Assembly (NCBI GenBank): GCA_019113005.1
Contig: DXIE01000046.1
Coordinates: 1 to 64,000, forward strand
Reading direction: 5' to 3'
Origin: Candidatus Butyricicoccus avistercoris
Lineage (GTDB): Bacteria; Bacillota; Clostridia; Oscillospirales; Butyricicoccaceae
DNA: 64,000 nt
This document shows, one piece after another, positions 36,677 through 46,300 of the stretch; position 1 is the stretch's first letter; the number at the start of each line of letters is the position of its first letter. The position numbers were made by a program, and so were the translations under genes. The notes under the pieces are model-generated. The model worked only from the letters and a program-made list of their open reading frames with translations, was not told the origin of the DNA and did not search any database.

Positions 36677-36704
36677 ACAAACCCTCCTAACAAATTATGT
36701 TTAG

Positions 36705-36917
36705 ATGTTAAAAAACATAATTTTAAATTATAACATTAAATCTAATAAATACAGCTTTTTTGTTCTTATATATATTTTACCAGTAACCGCTTTAATTCGC
36801 AACTATTTGTTTTAATTTATATATTAAAAAACAAAACGCCAGTTTCTGTGCATATATCATAAACTTTTAAATAATGCTAAATGTTAAATAAAATTAAACT
36901 TTATATGCTAACATTTA
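36705..36917. repeat. Two inverted ATGTTA pairs in the araC-pyrH spacer
   Basis: ATGTTA/TAACAT occur as inverted pairs at 36705-36710 with 36731-36736, and at 36881-36886 with 36909-36914. The second pair extends to TAAATGTTA / TAACATTTA (36878-36886 and 36909-36917). The spacings, 20 and 22 bases, are about two helical turns. They are plausible AraC-type sites. The rest of the 385-base spacer is AT-rich with no gene. Confidence 0.45.
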
Positions 36918-36992
36918 ATGGAAAAATCAAGAAAACATATAAAGAAGGAAAAAATTTTTACGATATGTTCATAAAAAACAGCATGAAAGCCT

Positions 36993-37021
36993 TTGCAAAA
37001 TTCGCTTAGATAAGATAAAAT
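36993..37021 (+). promoter_or_regulatory. Promoter of the pyrH operon
   Basis: TTGCAA (36993-36998) and TAAAAT (37016-37021) are separated by 17 bases, about 40 bases ahead of pyrH. Confidence 0.6.
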
Positions 37022-37061
37022 AATATGAGACTGTAAGAATTTTTATGGGAGGTTAAAACAA

Positions 37062-37793
37062 ATGGACACTCCAAAGTATAAACGTGTACTTATTAAAATC
37101 AGCGGTGAAGCCCTCGCAGGTGACCGCAAATTCGGTCTTAACTTTGAGGAAGTTATCGGCCCTGTGTGTGATGTTATCAAGCGTGTAAGCGATATTGGCT
37201 GTGAGGTTGGCATCGTTGTTGGTGGCGGTAACTTCTGGCGTGGGGTTAAAGATGGCGGCGGAAAAATGGAACGCACCAGAGCAGACTATATGGGTATGCT
37301 CGCTACAACTATTAACTCTTTAGCTCTGCAAGATGCTTTAGAGCAGCGAGGAGTTGATGTTAGAGTTCAAACCGCTATCGAAATGAATAAAATCGCTGAG
37401 CCTTATATTCGCTCTCGTGCAACTCGTCACCTAGAAAAGGGCAGAGTTGTTATCTTTGGCTGTGGTACTGGTTGCCCTTATTTCTCAACTGATACAGCCG
37501 CTGTTCTTCGTGCTGCGGAAGTAAACGCTGATGTTATTTTACTTGCTAAAAATATTGATGGCGTTTATGACTCAGACCCTGCTAAAAACCCTAATGCCAA
37601 AAAATATGATAGCCTAACTTATATGGACGTATTAAATCAAGGTTTAGGTGTTATGGACACTACTGCTACAAGTCTATCTATGGATAATAATATCCCTATT
37701 CTTGTATTTGCACTTAGTGACCCAGAAAATATTTATCGTGTTGTTACTGGTGAAACTATTGGTACTATTGTAAAAAAGGAGGAAGTTAAATAA
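37062..37793 (+). CDS. pyrH: UMP kinase
   Basis: This 243-residue amino-acid-kinase-fold enzyme phosphorylates UMP to UDP for nucleotide and cell-wall precursor synthesis. Motifs are [12 protein letters not shown] at the N-terminus, [26 protein letters not shown] and [17 protein letters not shown]. Ribosome site GGGAGG. Its stop overlaps the frr start by one base (TAATG). It opens the conserved Firmicute pyrH-frr-uppS-cdsA-dxr-rseP-ispG-polC series. Confidence 0.97.
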   Translation: MDTPKYKRVLIKISGEALAGDRKFGLNFEEVIGPVCDVIKRVSDIGCEVGIVVGGGNFWRGVKDGGGKMERTRADYMGMLATTINSLALQDALEQRGVDVRVQTAIEMNKIAEPYIRSRATRHLEKGRVVIFGCGTGCPYFSTDTAAVLRAAEVNADVILLAKNIDGVYDSDPAKNPNAKKYDSLTYMDVLNQGLGVMDTTATSLSMDNNIPILVFALSDPENIYRVVTGETIGTIVKKEEVK

Positions 37794-38344
37794 TGGCAGA
37801 TTTAAAACCATTTGAACACAAAATGTCTAAAACTATCGAGGTGTTAAGCAAGGAGCTTGCAGCTGTTCGTGCAGGTCGTGCTAACCCTGCTGTACTTGAT
37901 AAAATCACTGTTGAGTATTATGGTGCTCCAACCCCTCTAAATCAGGTTGCAGCTATTTCTTCTCCAGACCCTCGCACACTGGCTATTCAGCCTTGGGACG
38001 GCTCTGTACTTCGTGAAATCGAAAGAGCTATCATGACATCAGATTTAGGTATTAACCCTCAAAATGATGGCAAGGTTATTCGCCTTACTTTCCCACCTCT
38101 AACCGAGGAGCGTCGTAAGGAGCTTATTAAGCAGGTTGCTAAAATCGGTGAAGACAGTAAGGTTGCAATCCGTAATGTTCGTCGTGAAGCTATCGACAAG
38201 TGGAAGGCAGCTCACAAAAAGAGCGAAATGACCGAGGACGAACTGCATGATGCAGAAGATAAAATCCAGAAGGTTACTGACAAGTTTGTAAAGGAAATCG
38301 ACGGAATCGTTGCTAAGAAGTCCAAGGAACTTGCAGAAGTTTAA
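37793..38344 (+). CDS. frr: Ribosome recycling factor
   Basis: The 183-residue tRNA-mimic, with EF-G, splits post-termination ribosomes. Family motifs RAGRANPAVLDKITVEYYG, IQPWDGS and RKELIKQVAKIGEDSKVAIR are intact. AAAGGAGG sits inside the end of pyrH, and start and stop overlap. It is followed by a hairpin with a U-tract. Confidence 0.97.
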   Translation: MADLKPFEHKMSKTIEVLSKELAAVRAGRANPAVLDKITVEYYGAPTPLNQVAAISSPDPRTLAIQPWDGSVLREIERAIMTSDLGINPQNDGKVIRLTFPPLTEERRKELIKQVAKIGEDSKVAIRNVRREAIDKWKAAHKKSEMTEDELHDAEDKIQKVTDKFVKEIDGIVAKKSKELAEV

Positions 38345-38354
38345 AATTATTCTG

Positions 38355-38383
38355 AAAGGGGCGACGGTTTGTCGTCCTTTTTT
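38355..38383 (+). terminator. Hairpin with U-tract between frr and uppS
   Basis: AAGGGGCGAC (38356-38365) pairs with GTCGTCCTTT (38371-38380) including two G-T pairs, and T residues follow. As the series continues downstream it may be a partial terminator. Confidence 0.65.
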
Positions 38384-38402
38384 ATTAAATTGTGAGGTAT
38401 AA

Positions 38403-39164
38403 ATGGGGATTTTTAAGAATATTTTTGGAAAGAATAAAAATAACGAAGCCTTAAATCATTCATCTGTTCCAAGGCATATTGCAGTTATTATGGACGGCAA
38501 TGGCAGATGGGCTAAAAAAAGAGGCATGCCACGTTCTGCTGGTCATGCAGTAGGTGCGGAAACATTCAGAACTATTGCAACTTACTGCAAAGATATAGGC
38601 GTACAGTATTTCACTGTTTACGCTTTCTCTACCGAAAACTGGAAAAGACCTGAGCAGGAAGTAAATGCACTTATGGATTTATTCCGCAAATACTTAACCG
38701 AGGCAGCTGAAACTATGTTTGAGCGTGGTGTTGCTGTGCGTGTTATAGGTGATTTATCTCCACTGCCAGAGGATATTAAAAAGCAAATTGCAGAAGTTGA
38801 TAAAATAGCCGATAAGCTTGGCGAAAATGCAGCAACTGCAAGCCTTTGCATTAACTATGGCGGCAGAGACGAAATTAAAAATGCAGTTAAAAAGATTGCA
38901 GAGAAAGTTAAAACGGGTGAAATAACCCCAGATGATATAACCGAAAACACTATCTCTAAATACTTATATACTGCAAAAATGCCTGACCCAGATTTAATTA
39001 TCAGACCATCAGGTGAAATTAGAACTTCTAATTTTCTTTTATGGCAAAGTGCTTACAGTGAATATTATTTTACCGATGTACTATGGCCAGATTTTAAAAC
39101 ATCTGATATGGACGATGCAATAAATGCATTTAATCTTCGTAACCGTCGTTTTGGCGGTGTCTAA
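38403..39164 (+). CDS. uppS: Undecaprenyl diphosphate synthase
   Basis: This 253-residue cis-prenyltransferase makes the C55 lipid carrier for cell-wall synthesis. The catalytic Asp31 is in IAVIMDGNGRW. TVYAFSTENWKRP and the C-terminal DLIIRPSGEIRTSNFLLWQ follow the family pattern. The ATG at 38403 follows TGAGG. Confidence 0.96.
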   Translation: MGIFKNIFGKNKNNEALNHSSVPRHIAVIMDGNGRWAKKRGMPRSAGHAVGAETFRTIATYCKDIGVQYFTVYAFSTENWKRPEQEVNALMDLFRKYLTEAAETMFERGVAVRVIGDLSPLPEDIKKQIAEVDKIADKLGENAATASLCINYGGRDEIKNAVKKIAEKVKTGEITPDDITENTISKYLYTAKMPDPDLIIRPSGEIRTSNFLLWQSAYSEYYFTDVLWPDFKTSDMDDAINAFNLRNRRFGGV

Positions 39165-39196
39165 ATTCACAAAATAAAAAAGGATATTTTAGTTTT

Positions 39197-40027
39197 ATGA
39201 AAGCAAGAGTTTTATTTGGCGTTGTAGGATTTATTTTTGTTCTGCTCGCTCTTTATGTTTTTCCACCAGTTGTGCTTGCGATTGCTCTTAGTACGCTTGC
39301 ATCAGTTGCGACATATGAGCTTATAACTCCAACTAAATTAGTTAAAAATAGTATAGTTCAGAATATAGCAAGCATTTCTGCATTAAGTTTTTCTATTTTT
39401 CATGCCATAGGCTCACTGTTTTTTGAGCAAAAAATTTGGCTTATGCTTGTAGCTTGTGTTGTAGTTTTAACCATTATTGCACTTTTTGCTGCACTTTTAA
39501 GACACCATGACACAGTTACTTTCCCAGAAATCACAACCGCATTTTTTGCCGCTATTGTAGTGCCTGCTATGATGCTGTCTCTTTGGAGAATTTTCTCCAT
39601 GACTGGCGGTAAATTCTTAGTTTTAATGCCACTTGTGGCTGCTTGGGGTTCTGATACCTGTGCATTATTTGCGGGTATGGCTTTTGGTAAGCACAAGCTT
39701 GCACCTGCAATCAGTCCAAAGAAAACTGTTGAGGGTGCAGTTGGTGGCGTTATTGGTGCAATGCTGCTTATGTTGCTTGTAGCGTTTATCTTTAACACTA
39801 AGGCTGGTCTGGAAATTCACTATGTATCTGCCGCTGTTTTAGGTGCAGTTGGTGCTGTTTTCGGTCAGATTGGCGACTTGTCATTCTCAATTATAAAGCG
39901 TCAAACAGGTATCAAGGACTATGGTCATCTATTCCCAGGGCATGGCGGTGTGTTAGATAGATTTGATAGCGTTGTTTTTGTAGCACCACTTGCAGAGCTT
40001 GTTTTGCGTATTTCTGGTGTATCATAA
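39197..40027 (+). CDS. cdsA: Phosphatidate cytidylyltransferase
   Basis: This is a 276-residue membrane enzyme with about seven to eight segments that makes CDP-diacylglycerol for phospholipid synthesis. The family signature near the C-terminus is complete (SIIKRQTGIKDYGHLFPGHG, then DRFDS), and ISPKKTVEGAVGG precedes it. The ribosome site is modest (AAAGGAT). It lies between uppS and dxr as in other Firmicutes. Confidence 0.95.
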   Translation: MKARVLFGVVGFIFVLLALYVFPPVVLAIALSTLASVATYELITPTKLVKNSIVQNIASISALSFSIFHAIGSLFFEQKIWLMLVACVVVLTIIALFAALLRHHDTVTFPEITTAFFAAIVVPAMMLSLWRIFSMTGGKFLVLMPLVAAWGSDTCALFAGMAFGKHKLAPAISPKKTVEGAVGGVIGAMLLMLLVAFIFNTKAGLEIHYVSAAVLGAVGAVFGQIGDLSFSIIKRQTGIKDYGHLFPGHGGVLDRFDSVVFVAPLAELVLRISGVS

Positions 40028-40050
40028 TATTAAAGGAAGTTGCATAAAAT

Positions 40051-41202
40051 ATGAAAAAACGCATTTCCATTTTAGGAAGTACAGGTTCAATAGGAACTCA
40101 AACTGTTGATGTGCTAGACAGCATAAATGCAGAGGTTACAGCACTGACAACAAATAAAAATATAAAACTACTTGAACAGCAAGCGAGAAAGTTAAAGCCA
40201 AAACTTGCAGTTGCATTTGATGAAAAAGCTGCCGAGGATTTAAAAATCGCACTTGCAGACACAAATATTAAAGTAGAAAGCGGTATGGACGGTTTAATTC
40301 ATGCCGCAGCAATGGAAAATACTGATGTGGTTGTAACTGCTGTTGTTGGTATGGTAGGTTTACTTCCAACTATTGCAGCGATTGATGCAGGACATGATAT
40401 TGCACTTGCAAACAAAGAAACACTGGTTTGTGCAGGCTCTATTGTGACCGAGGCAGCGAGAAAAAAAGGCGTTAAAATTTTGCCTGTGGACTCCGAACAT
40501 TCGGCCATTTTCCAGTGTGTGCAAGCGGCACAAGGAAATAAACTAGATAAAATTATTTTAACTGCATCTGGTGGACCATTTTTCGGAAAAAAATATGATG
40601 AGCTTAAAAATATAACTCGTGAGCAAGCATTAAAACACCCTAACTGGTCAATGGGTGCAAAAATCACCATTGATTCAGCAACAATGTTTAACAAAGGTTT
40701 AGAGCTTATAGAAGCTATGTGGCTTTATGATATGCCACAGGAGAAAATTGAAATTGTTGTGCATCGTGAGTCAATTATTCATTCTCTGATTGAATTTGAA
40801 GATGGTGCAGTATTAGCTCAGCTTGATGTGCCAGATATGCGACTGCCTATTCAGTATGCACTCACATATCCAGAGCGTGTTCCATGTAAAATGGATCGTT
40901 TAAACCTTGCTAAAGTCGGTAAAATGACATTTTTTGCACCAGATGAAACCGCTTTTCCAGCTTTAAAACTTGCAAGAAAAGCCGCAAGTTTAAAGGGTAA
41001 TATGGGTGCTGTTATGAATGGTGCAAATGAGGCTGCTGTTGAGTTATTCTTAAAAGAAAAAATAGGATTTTTAGATATTCCAGAGCTTGTAAACGATGCT
41101 ATGGAGCAAATAAAATACAAACAAAATATAACTCTTGATGATGTTATTATGTATGACAAACAAGCTAGAGAGCTTGTAAATTCAGCTTTAAGAGGTAACT
41201 AA
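40051..41202 (+). CDS. dxr: 1-deoxy-D-xylulose 5-phosphate reductoisomerase
   Basis: This 383-residue enzyme commits DXP to the methylerythritol phosphate route to isoprenoids. The NADPH loop GSTGSIG is at 9-15. The metal/substrate segments ILPVDSEHSAIFQ and ASGGPFF are present, as is MGAKITIDSATMFNKGLE. It ends one base into the rseP start (TAATG overlap). Confidence 0.97.
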   Translation: MKKRISILGSTGSIGTQTVDVLDSINAEVTALTTNKNIKLLEQQARKLKPKLAVAFDEKAAEDLKIALADTNIKVESGMDGLIHAAAMENTDVVVTAVVGMVGLLPTIAAIDAGHDIALANKETLVCAGSIVTEAARKKGVKILPVDSEHSAIFQCVQAAQGNKLDKIILTASGGPFFGKKYDELKNITREQALKHPNWSMGAKITIDSATMFNKGLELIEAMWLYDMPQEKIEIVVHRESIIHSLIEFEDGAVLAQLDVPDMRLPIQYALTYPERVPCKMDRLNLAKVGKMTFFAPDETAFPALKLARKAASLKGNMGAVMNGANEAAVELFLKEKIGFLDIPELVNDAMEQIKYKQNITLDDVIMYDKQARELVNSALRGN

Positions 41203-42239
41203 TGAGTAATTTAATCGGAGTAATTTTGGCACTTATTGGCTTTGGTGTACTTATTATGGTGCATGAAGTAGGTCACTTAGTAGCCGCAAAGAAAAGCGGT
41301 GTAAAAGTAGAAGAATTTTGGATTGGTATGGGTCCTCAAATTCTAAAAAAGCAAATGGGCGAAACCACTTATTATTTAAGACTTTTACCAATAGGCGGTG
41401 CTTGCGTGATGGAGGGTGAGGACAGCGAAGCTATTTCTGAGCGTTCATTTGGCAAGGCAAGCCGCCCAAGAAGATTTATTATTTTGGTTGCAGGTGTTGT
41501 GATGAATTTCATCACAGGATTTTTGATTTTATTATTTATTGCACCTAATGTGCAAAATGGTCAGGTCATTTCACCAACTCTTGAGGGCTTTTATGAAGGC
41601 TTTAAATATGAAGGTGAAGACGGTCTTATGGTTGGGGATACTTTCCTTGAGATTGATGGCTATAAAATCAACCGTAGAGCAGATGTAGATAAAGCAATAA
41701 CCAAAGGTGCAGCCGATGGTAAATTTGATATTGTGGTAGAGCGAAATGGTGAAAAAGTCGAGATAAAAGACCTTGCTATGAAACCAGAAATCGAGGACAA
41801 TGGCAGAAAAATTTATGGTCTTAAATTTGCAATGGTAGATGCAACTATCCCTATGCGTTTATCACTTGCTTTTTGGGATTCAGTTGACATGGCAAGACTT
41901 ATTTGGGACTCACTTGGTCAGCTTGTAAGTGGTCAGGTTGGTGTTGACCAGCTTTCTGGCCCAGTTGGCGTTACCGCTGTTATGAGTCAAACCGTTCAGT
42001 TTGGTATTAAGCCATTCTTACAACTGCTTGCATTTATTTCTATAAACTTAGGTGTTATGAATTTACTTCCAATTCCTGCACTTGATGGCGGTCGAATTTT
42101 ATTCTTAATTATAGAGGCAATCAGACGTAAACCACTTAGCCCAAAACTTGAGGGTTATGTAAATGCAGCAGGTCTTATTTTCCTTTTAGCACTTATGGTT
42201 TATGCAACAGGTAATGATGTTTTAAGACTGCTCGGTTAA
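41202..42239 (+). CDS. rseP: RIP metalloprotease RseP (site-2 protease)
   Basis: This 345-residue intramembrane zinc protease has HEVGH at 21-25 in the first membrane segment, a PDZ-like domain (~120-190) and the second active-site motif NLLPIPALDGG in the C-terminal membrane part. It cleaves anti-sigma factors or remnant signal peptides. The Firmicute counterpart is often called RasP. Confidence 0.95.
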   Translation: MSNLIGVILALIGFGVLIMVHEVGHLVAAKKSGVKVEEFWIGMGPQILKKQMGETTYYLRLLPIGGACVMEGEDSEAISERSFGKASRPRRFIILVAGVVMNFITGFLILLFIAPNVQNGQVISPTLEGFYEGFKYEGEDGLMVGDTFLEIDGYKINRRADVDKAITKGAADGKFDIVVERNGEKVEIKDLAMKPEIEDNGRKIYGLKFAMVDATIPMRLSLAFWDSVDMARLIWDSLGQLVSGQVGVDQLSGPVGVTAVMSQTVQFGIKPFLQLLAFISINLGVMNLLPIPALDGGRILFLIIEAIRRKPLSPKLEGYVNAAGLIFLLALMVYATGNDVLRLLG

Positions 42240-42262
42240 AAGTATAAAGAAGGTTAAAACAA

Positions 42263-43312
42263 ATGAAAACTAAGCAAATTAAAGTTGGTAATGTGTTAAT
42301 CGGTGGCGGTGCATCTATTGTTATTCAGTCTATGACAAACACTGATACCAGAGATGCAAAAGCTACACTAAAACAGATAAATGAGCTTTATGATGCAGGG
42401 TGTCAAATTGCAAGATGTGCTGTGCCAGATATGACAGCCGCTCATGCACTTGGCGAAATCTGCGAAAAATCACCTATACCAGTGGTTGCTGACATACATT
42501 TTGATTATCGCTTAGCACTTGAGTCTATTGCTGCGGGTGTGCAAAAAGTGCGTATTAACCCTGGTAACATAGGCTCTGATGATAGAGTTAAAGCGGTTGT
42601 AGATGCTGCTAGAGCAAAAAATATACCAATAAGAATAGGTGTAAACTCTGGCTCGGTTGAAAAAGAAATCCTTGCAAAATATGGTTCACCAACTCCAGAT
42701 GCACTCGTTGAGTCTGCTCTTTATCATGCGAGTCTTTTAGAAAAATTTGATTTTACAGATATATGTTTGTCTATGAAATCGTCTTCTGTGCCTTATACCA
42801 TGAAAGCTTATCAGCTTGCAAGTGAAAAAACAGAATATCCACTTCATTTAGGCGTTACCGAAGCGGGTACAGAATACATGGGAACAATTAAGTCGGCTGC
42901 GGGTATAGGTGGACTATTGGCTCTTGGTATAGGTGATACTATTAGAGTTTCACTCACTGATGACCCTGTAAAAGAAATTTATGCGGCTAAGGCCATTTTA
43001 AAAGCTGTTGGACTTAATGAAGATGGTGTTCAAGTTGTATCTTGCCCAACTTGTGGCAGAACAAGAATTGATTTAATCGAAATCGCAAAAGAAGTTGAGC
43101 AAAAAGTAGCTGGCATTAAAGGCAAAAAATTAAAGGTTGCTGTTATGGGCTGTGCAGTAAATGGGCCAGGGGAGGCAAGAGAGGCTGACCTTGGTATTGC
43201 AGGCGGTGACGGTGTAGGTCTTATATTTAAAAAAGGCGAAGTTATAAAAAAAGTGCCACAAGCTGAGCTTGTAAATGCACTTATGGACGAAATTAATAAA
43301 TTTAAGGAGTAA
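42263..43312 (+). CDS. ispG: 4-hydroxy-3-methylbut-2-en-1-yl diphosphate synthase
   Basis: This 349-residue [4Fe-4S] enzyme catalyses the penultimate step of the MEP isoprenoid pathway. Cluster ligands Cys261, Cys264 (CPTCGRT) and Cys297 with Glu304 (CAVNGPGE) are in place. The TIM barrel starts with VIQSMTNTDTRD. It shares its pathway with dxr two genes upstream. Its ribosome-site-containing end leads directly into polC, two bases away. Confidence 0.97.
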   Translation: MKTKQIKVGNVLIGGGASIVIQSMTNTDTRDAKATLKQINELYDAGCQIARCAVPDMTAAHALGEICEKSPIPVVADIHFDYRLALESIAAGVQKVRINPGNIGSDDRVKAVVDAARAKNIPIRIGVNSGSVEKEILAKYGSPTPDALVESALYHASLLEKFDFTDICLSMKSSSVPYTMKAYQLASEKTEYPLHLGVTEAGTEYMGTIKSAAGIGGLLALGIGDTIRVSLTDDPVKEIYAAKAILKAVGLNEDGVQVVSCPTCGRTRIDLIEIAKEVEQKVAGIKGKKLKVAVMGCAVNGPGEAREADLGIAGGDGVGLIFKKGEVIKKVPQAELVNALMDEINKFKE

Positions 43313-43314
43313 GC

Positions 43315-46300
43315 ATGACAAGAGGTTTAACTGATTTGTTTGACCGATGTGAGCTTAATGAAACCGAAAGAGCGTACTTTGAACAAGGTCAAGTACGCTC
43401 TTTAGCAATCAGTGCGGATAAAAAAACTATGATTTGTCAGGTAGGTTTTAATGAAATAGTGCCTATAAGCTCACTAAGTCAAATAGAAAAAAATATTGCC
43501 AAAACTTATAATATAAATCGTATGCGTATTTCTCCACGTTATACACTTGATACACTGACGAAACCTTATATAGACACTTTAAAAGAGCGTGTTTTAATGG
43601 AAATTCCATCTGCTTGTGGACTTCTTGCCGATAGCAAATGGACAGTTAATAATAACGCTCTTGAGATAAGTATGAGTGAATCTGCAAAAGAACATTTAAA
43701 AATACAAATTCACAAGATGAGTGAACGTATACATGCAGAAACTGGGCTTGATATCAAGGTAAATACGGTTGAAATTGACGATGATACTGCCAAAAAACTG
43801 CTTGAAACTCAAAATGAGGATAGAGAGCAAACTTTAAAAAAGGCATCACAAAATCTAAATACAAAGCCTATCGAGCATAAAAAGAACGAAAAACAAGCTA
43901 AACCATCGGATAATAAAACATATCACCGTCAAAAGGTGCAAAAGGTTTCTGATGAAGATTTGATTTATGGCAAGTTATATTCAGAAAGAACTATTGCTAT
44001 TCGTGATGCTATGAATGAACATGGTCAAGTTACTATTGAGGGTGAGATTTTTCTTGTTGACCATAGAGAAATTAGCTCTAAAAAAACAGGCAAAGAGTGG
44101 GTTAAAATTGCTTTTGATATCACAGATAACACAAACTCTGTGCGTGTAAGTAAATTTTTATCAAAAGAGCAAGCAGAGCCTATTATTCCGCTTATTAAAA
44201 CAGGCAGTTATATAATGGTGCAAGGCAAGGTAACATATGATACTTATGAAAAGGAAAGTATTATAGAGCCAACTGGCATTATGAAAGCAAAAAAGAAAAT
44301 CCGTATGGATAAGGCGGATAAAAAACGTGTGGAACTGCATTTACATACAAATATGAGTGCAATGGACGGTATAGCGTCCACAAAAGCACTTATGAGCAGA
44401 GCCAAACTCTGGGAGCACCCTGCAATAGCAATTACTGACCATGGAGTTGTGCAGGCTTATCCAGATGCTATGCATGCAGTAGAGCGAAATAAGATTGATA
44501 TTAAAGTGCTTTATGGCGTAGAGGCTTATTATGTAAATGATGCGGCTAGTGTGTCTGTTGTGCGTGGTACAGGTGATGCACCGCTTAGAGGTGAGGCGAT
44601 TGTTTTTGACCTTGAAACCACTGGTCTAAAACCTGCACAAGAGGAAATAACCGAAATCGCTGCGGTTTTGGTGCGTGATGGTCAAATTATCGACTCTTTC
44701 CAAAGTTATGTAAACCCACATAAGCCAATACCAAAAGAGATTACCGAGCTTACGGGAATTAGTGATGAAACTGTAAGAGATGCACCAGAACTAATTGATG
44801 CACTTAATAAGTTTTTACAGTTTGCAGGTGATAGACCGCTTATCGCTCACAATGCAGGGTTTGATATGTCATTTTTAAATACTGCATGTAAAAAACTTAA
44901 TATAGAGCGAGAATTTACTTATATAGACACATTGGAAATGAGTAGAATTTTACTACCAGATTTGGGCAGATATAAACTTAATATTTTAGCTAAAGAACTC
45001 GCAGTAGGACCTTTTGAACACCATAGAGCAAGCGAAGATGCAACTGTACTTGCAAAAATTTGGTGCAAGCTCATAGACAAGCTATGTATAGAATATAATG
45101 CGGTTAATATCTCTGATATAAACCCTTTACTTGCTGGTATTCGAGATAAAAGCGGCTCACTTAAAAATTTAAAGCGTCATCATTTTATTATCTTGGTTAA
45201 AAATCGTGAGGGACTAAGAAACCTTTACAAGTTAATCTCTTATAGCTTTTTAAATCATTTCTATAAAAAGCCACTTATGCCACGCTCTGAGCTTATAAAG
45301 CATAGAGAAGGCTTAATATTTGGCTCTGCTTGTGAGGCGGGTGAGCTGTATCATGCACTTATAGAGGGTGCAGACTGGGAAGAGCTCAAACGAATAGCAT
45401 CTTTTTATGATTATCTTGAAATTCAGCCAATCGCAAACAACAGGTTTTTAGTTGAAAAAGGCACATTTAGCGATGATGAAGAACTAAGAAATTTAAATCG
45501 TAAAATTTTAAAGCTTGCTGATGAGCTTGGAAAGCCTTGCTGTGCAACTGGTGATGTGCATTTCTTAGAGCCAGAGGACGAGGCTTTCAGAAGAATTCTT
45601 ATGGCAGGACAGGGCTTTTCTGATGCGGATAATCAAGCACCATTGTATTTAAAAACAACAGATGAAATGCTCGAAGAATTTTCATATCTTGGCGAAGATA
45701 GAGCATATGAAGTTGTGGTGACTAATACAAATAAAATAGCTGATATGTGCGAAGATGTAAGACCAGTGCCAAAAGAAAACTATCCGCCTAAAATTGACGG
45801 TGCAGAAGATGACCTTCGCAATATGAGCTATGAAAAAGCTAAAAGAATTTATGGTGACCCACTTCCAGAAGTTGTGCAAAAGCGTCTTGATAGAGAGCTT
45901 AACTCAATTATCAGCAATGGTTATGCGGTTATGTATATTATTGCACAGAAACTTGTTACAAAATCGCTTGCAGATGGTTATTTGGTGGGTTCTCGTGGCT
46001 CGGTTGGCTCATCTTTTGCCGCTTTTACTTCTGATATCACCGAAGTTAATTCACTTGCGGCTCATTATCTCTGTCCAGATGATAAATACGTTGAGTGGCA
46101 TGATGAATATTCTTGTGGTGTTGATTTACCAGATAAGTTATGCCCAAACTGTGGAAAACCTCTTACAAAACAGGGATTTGCTATTCCATTTGAAACCTTT
46201 TTAGGTTTTGAGGGCGATAAAGTGCCAGATATTGACCTTAACTTTTCTGGTGAATATCAGCCTAGAATACACAAATATACAGGTGAGCTTTTTGGATATG

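Noticed and set aside
36806..36835. AT-rich hairpin TTGTTTT...AAAACAA in the araC-pyrH spacer
   Set aside because: It is imperfect, purely AT and without a position that suggests termination or an operator.
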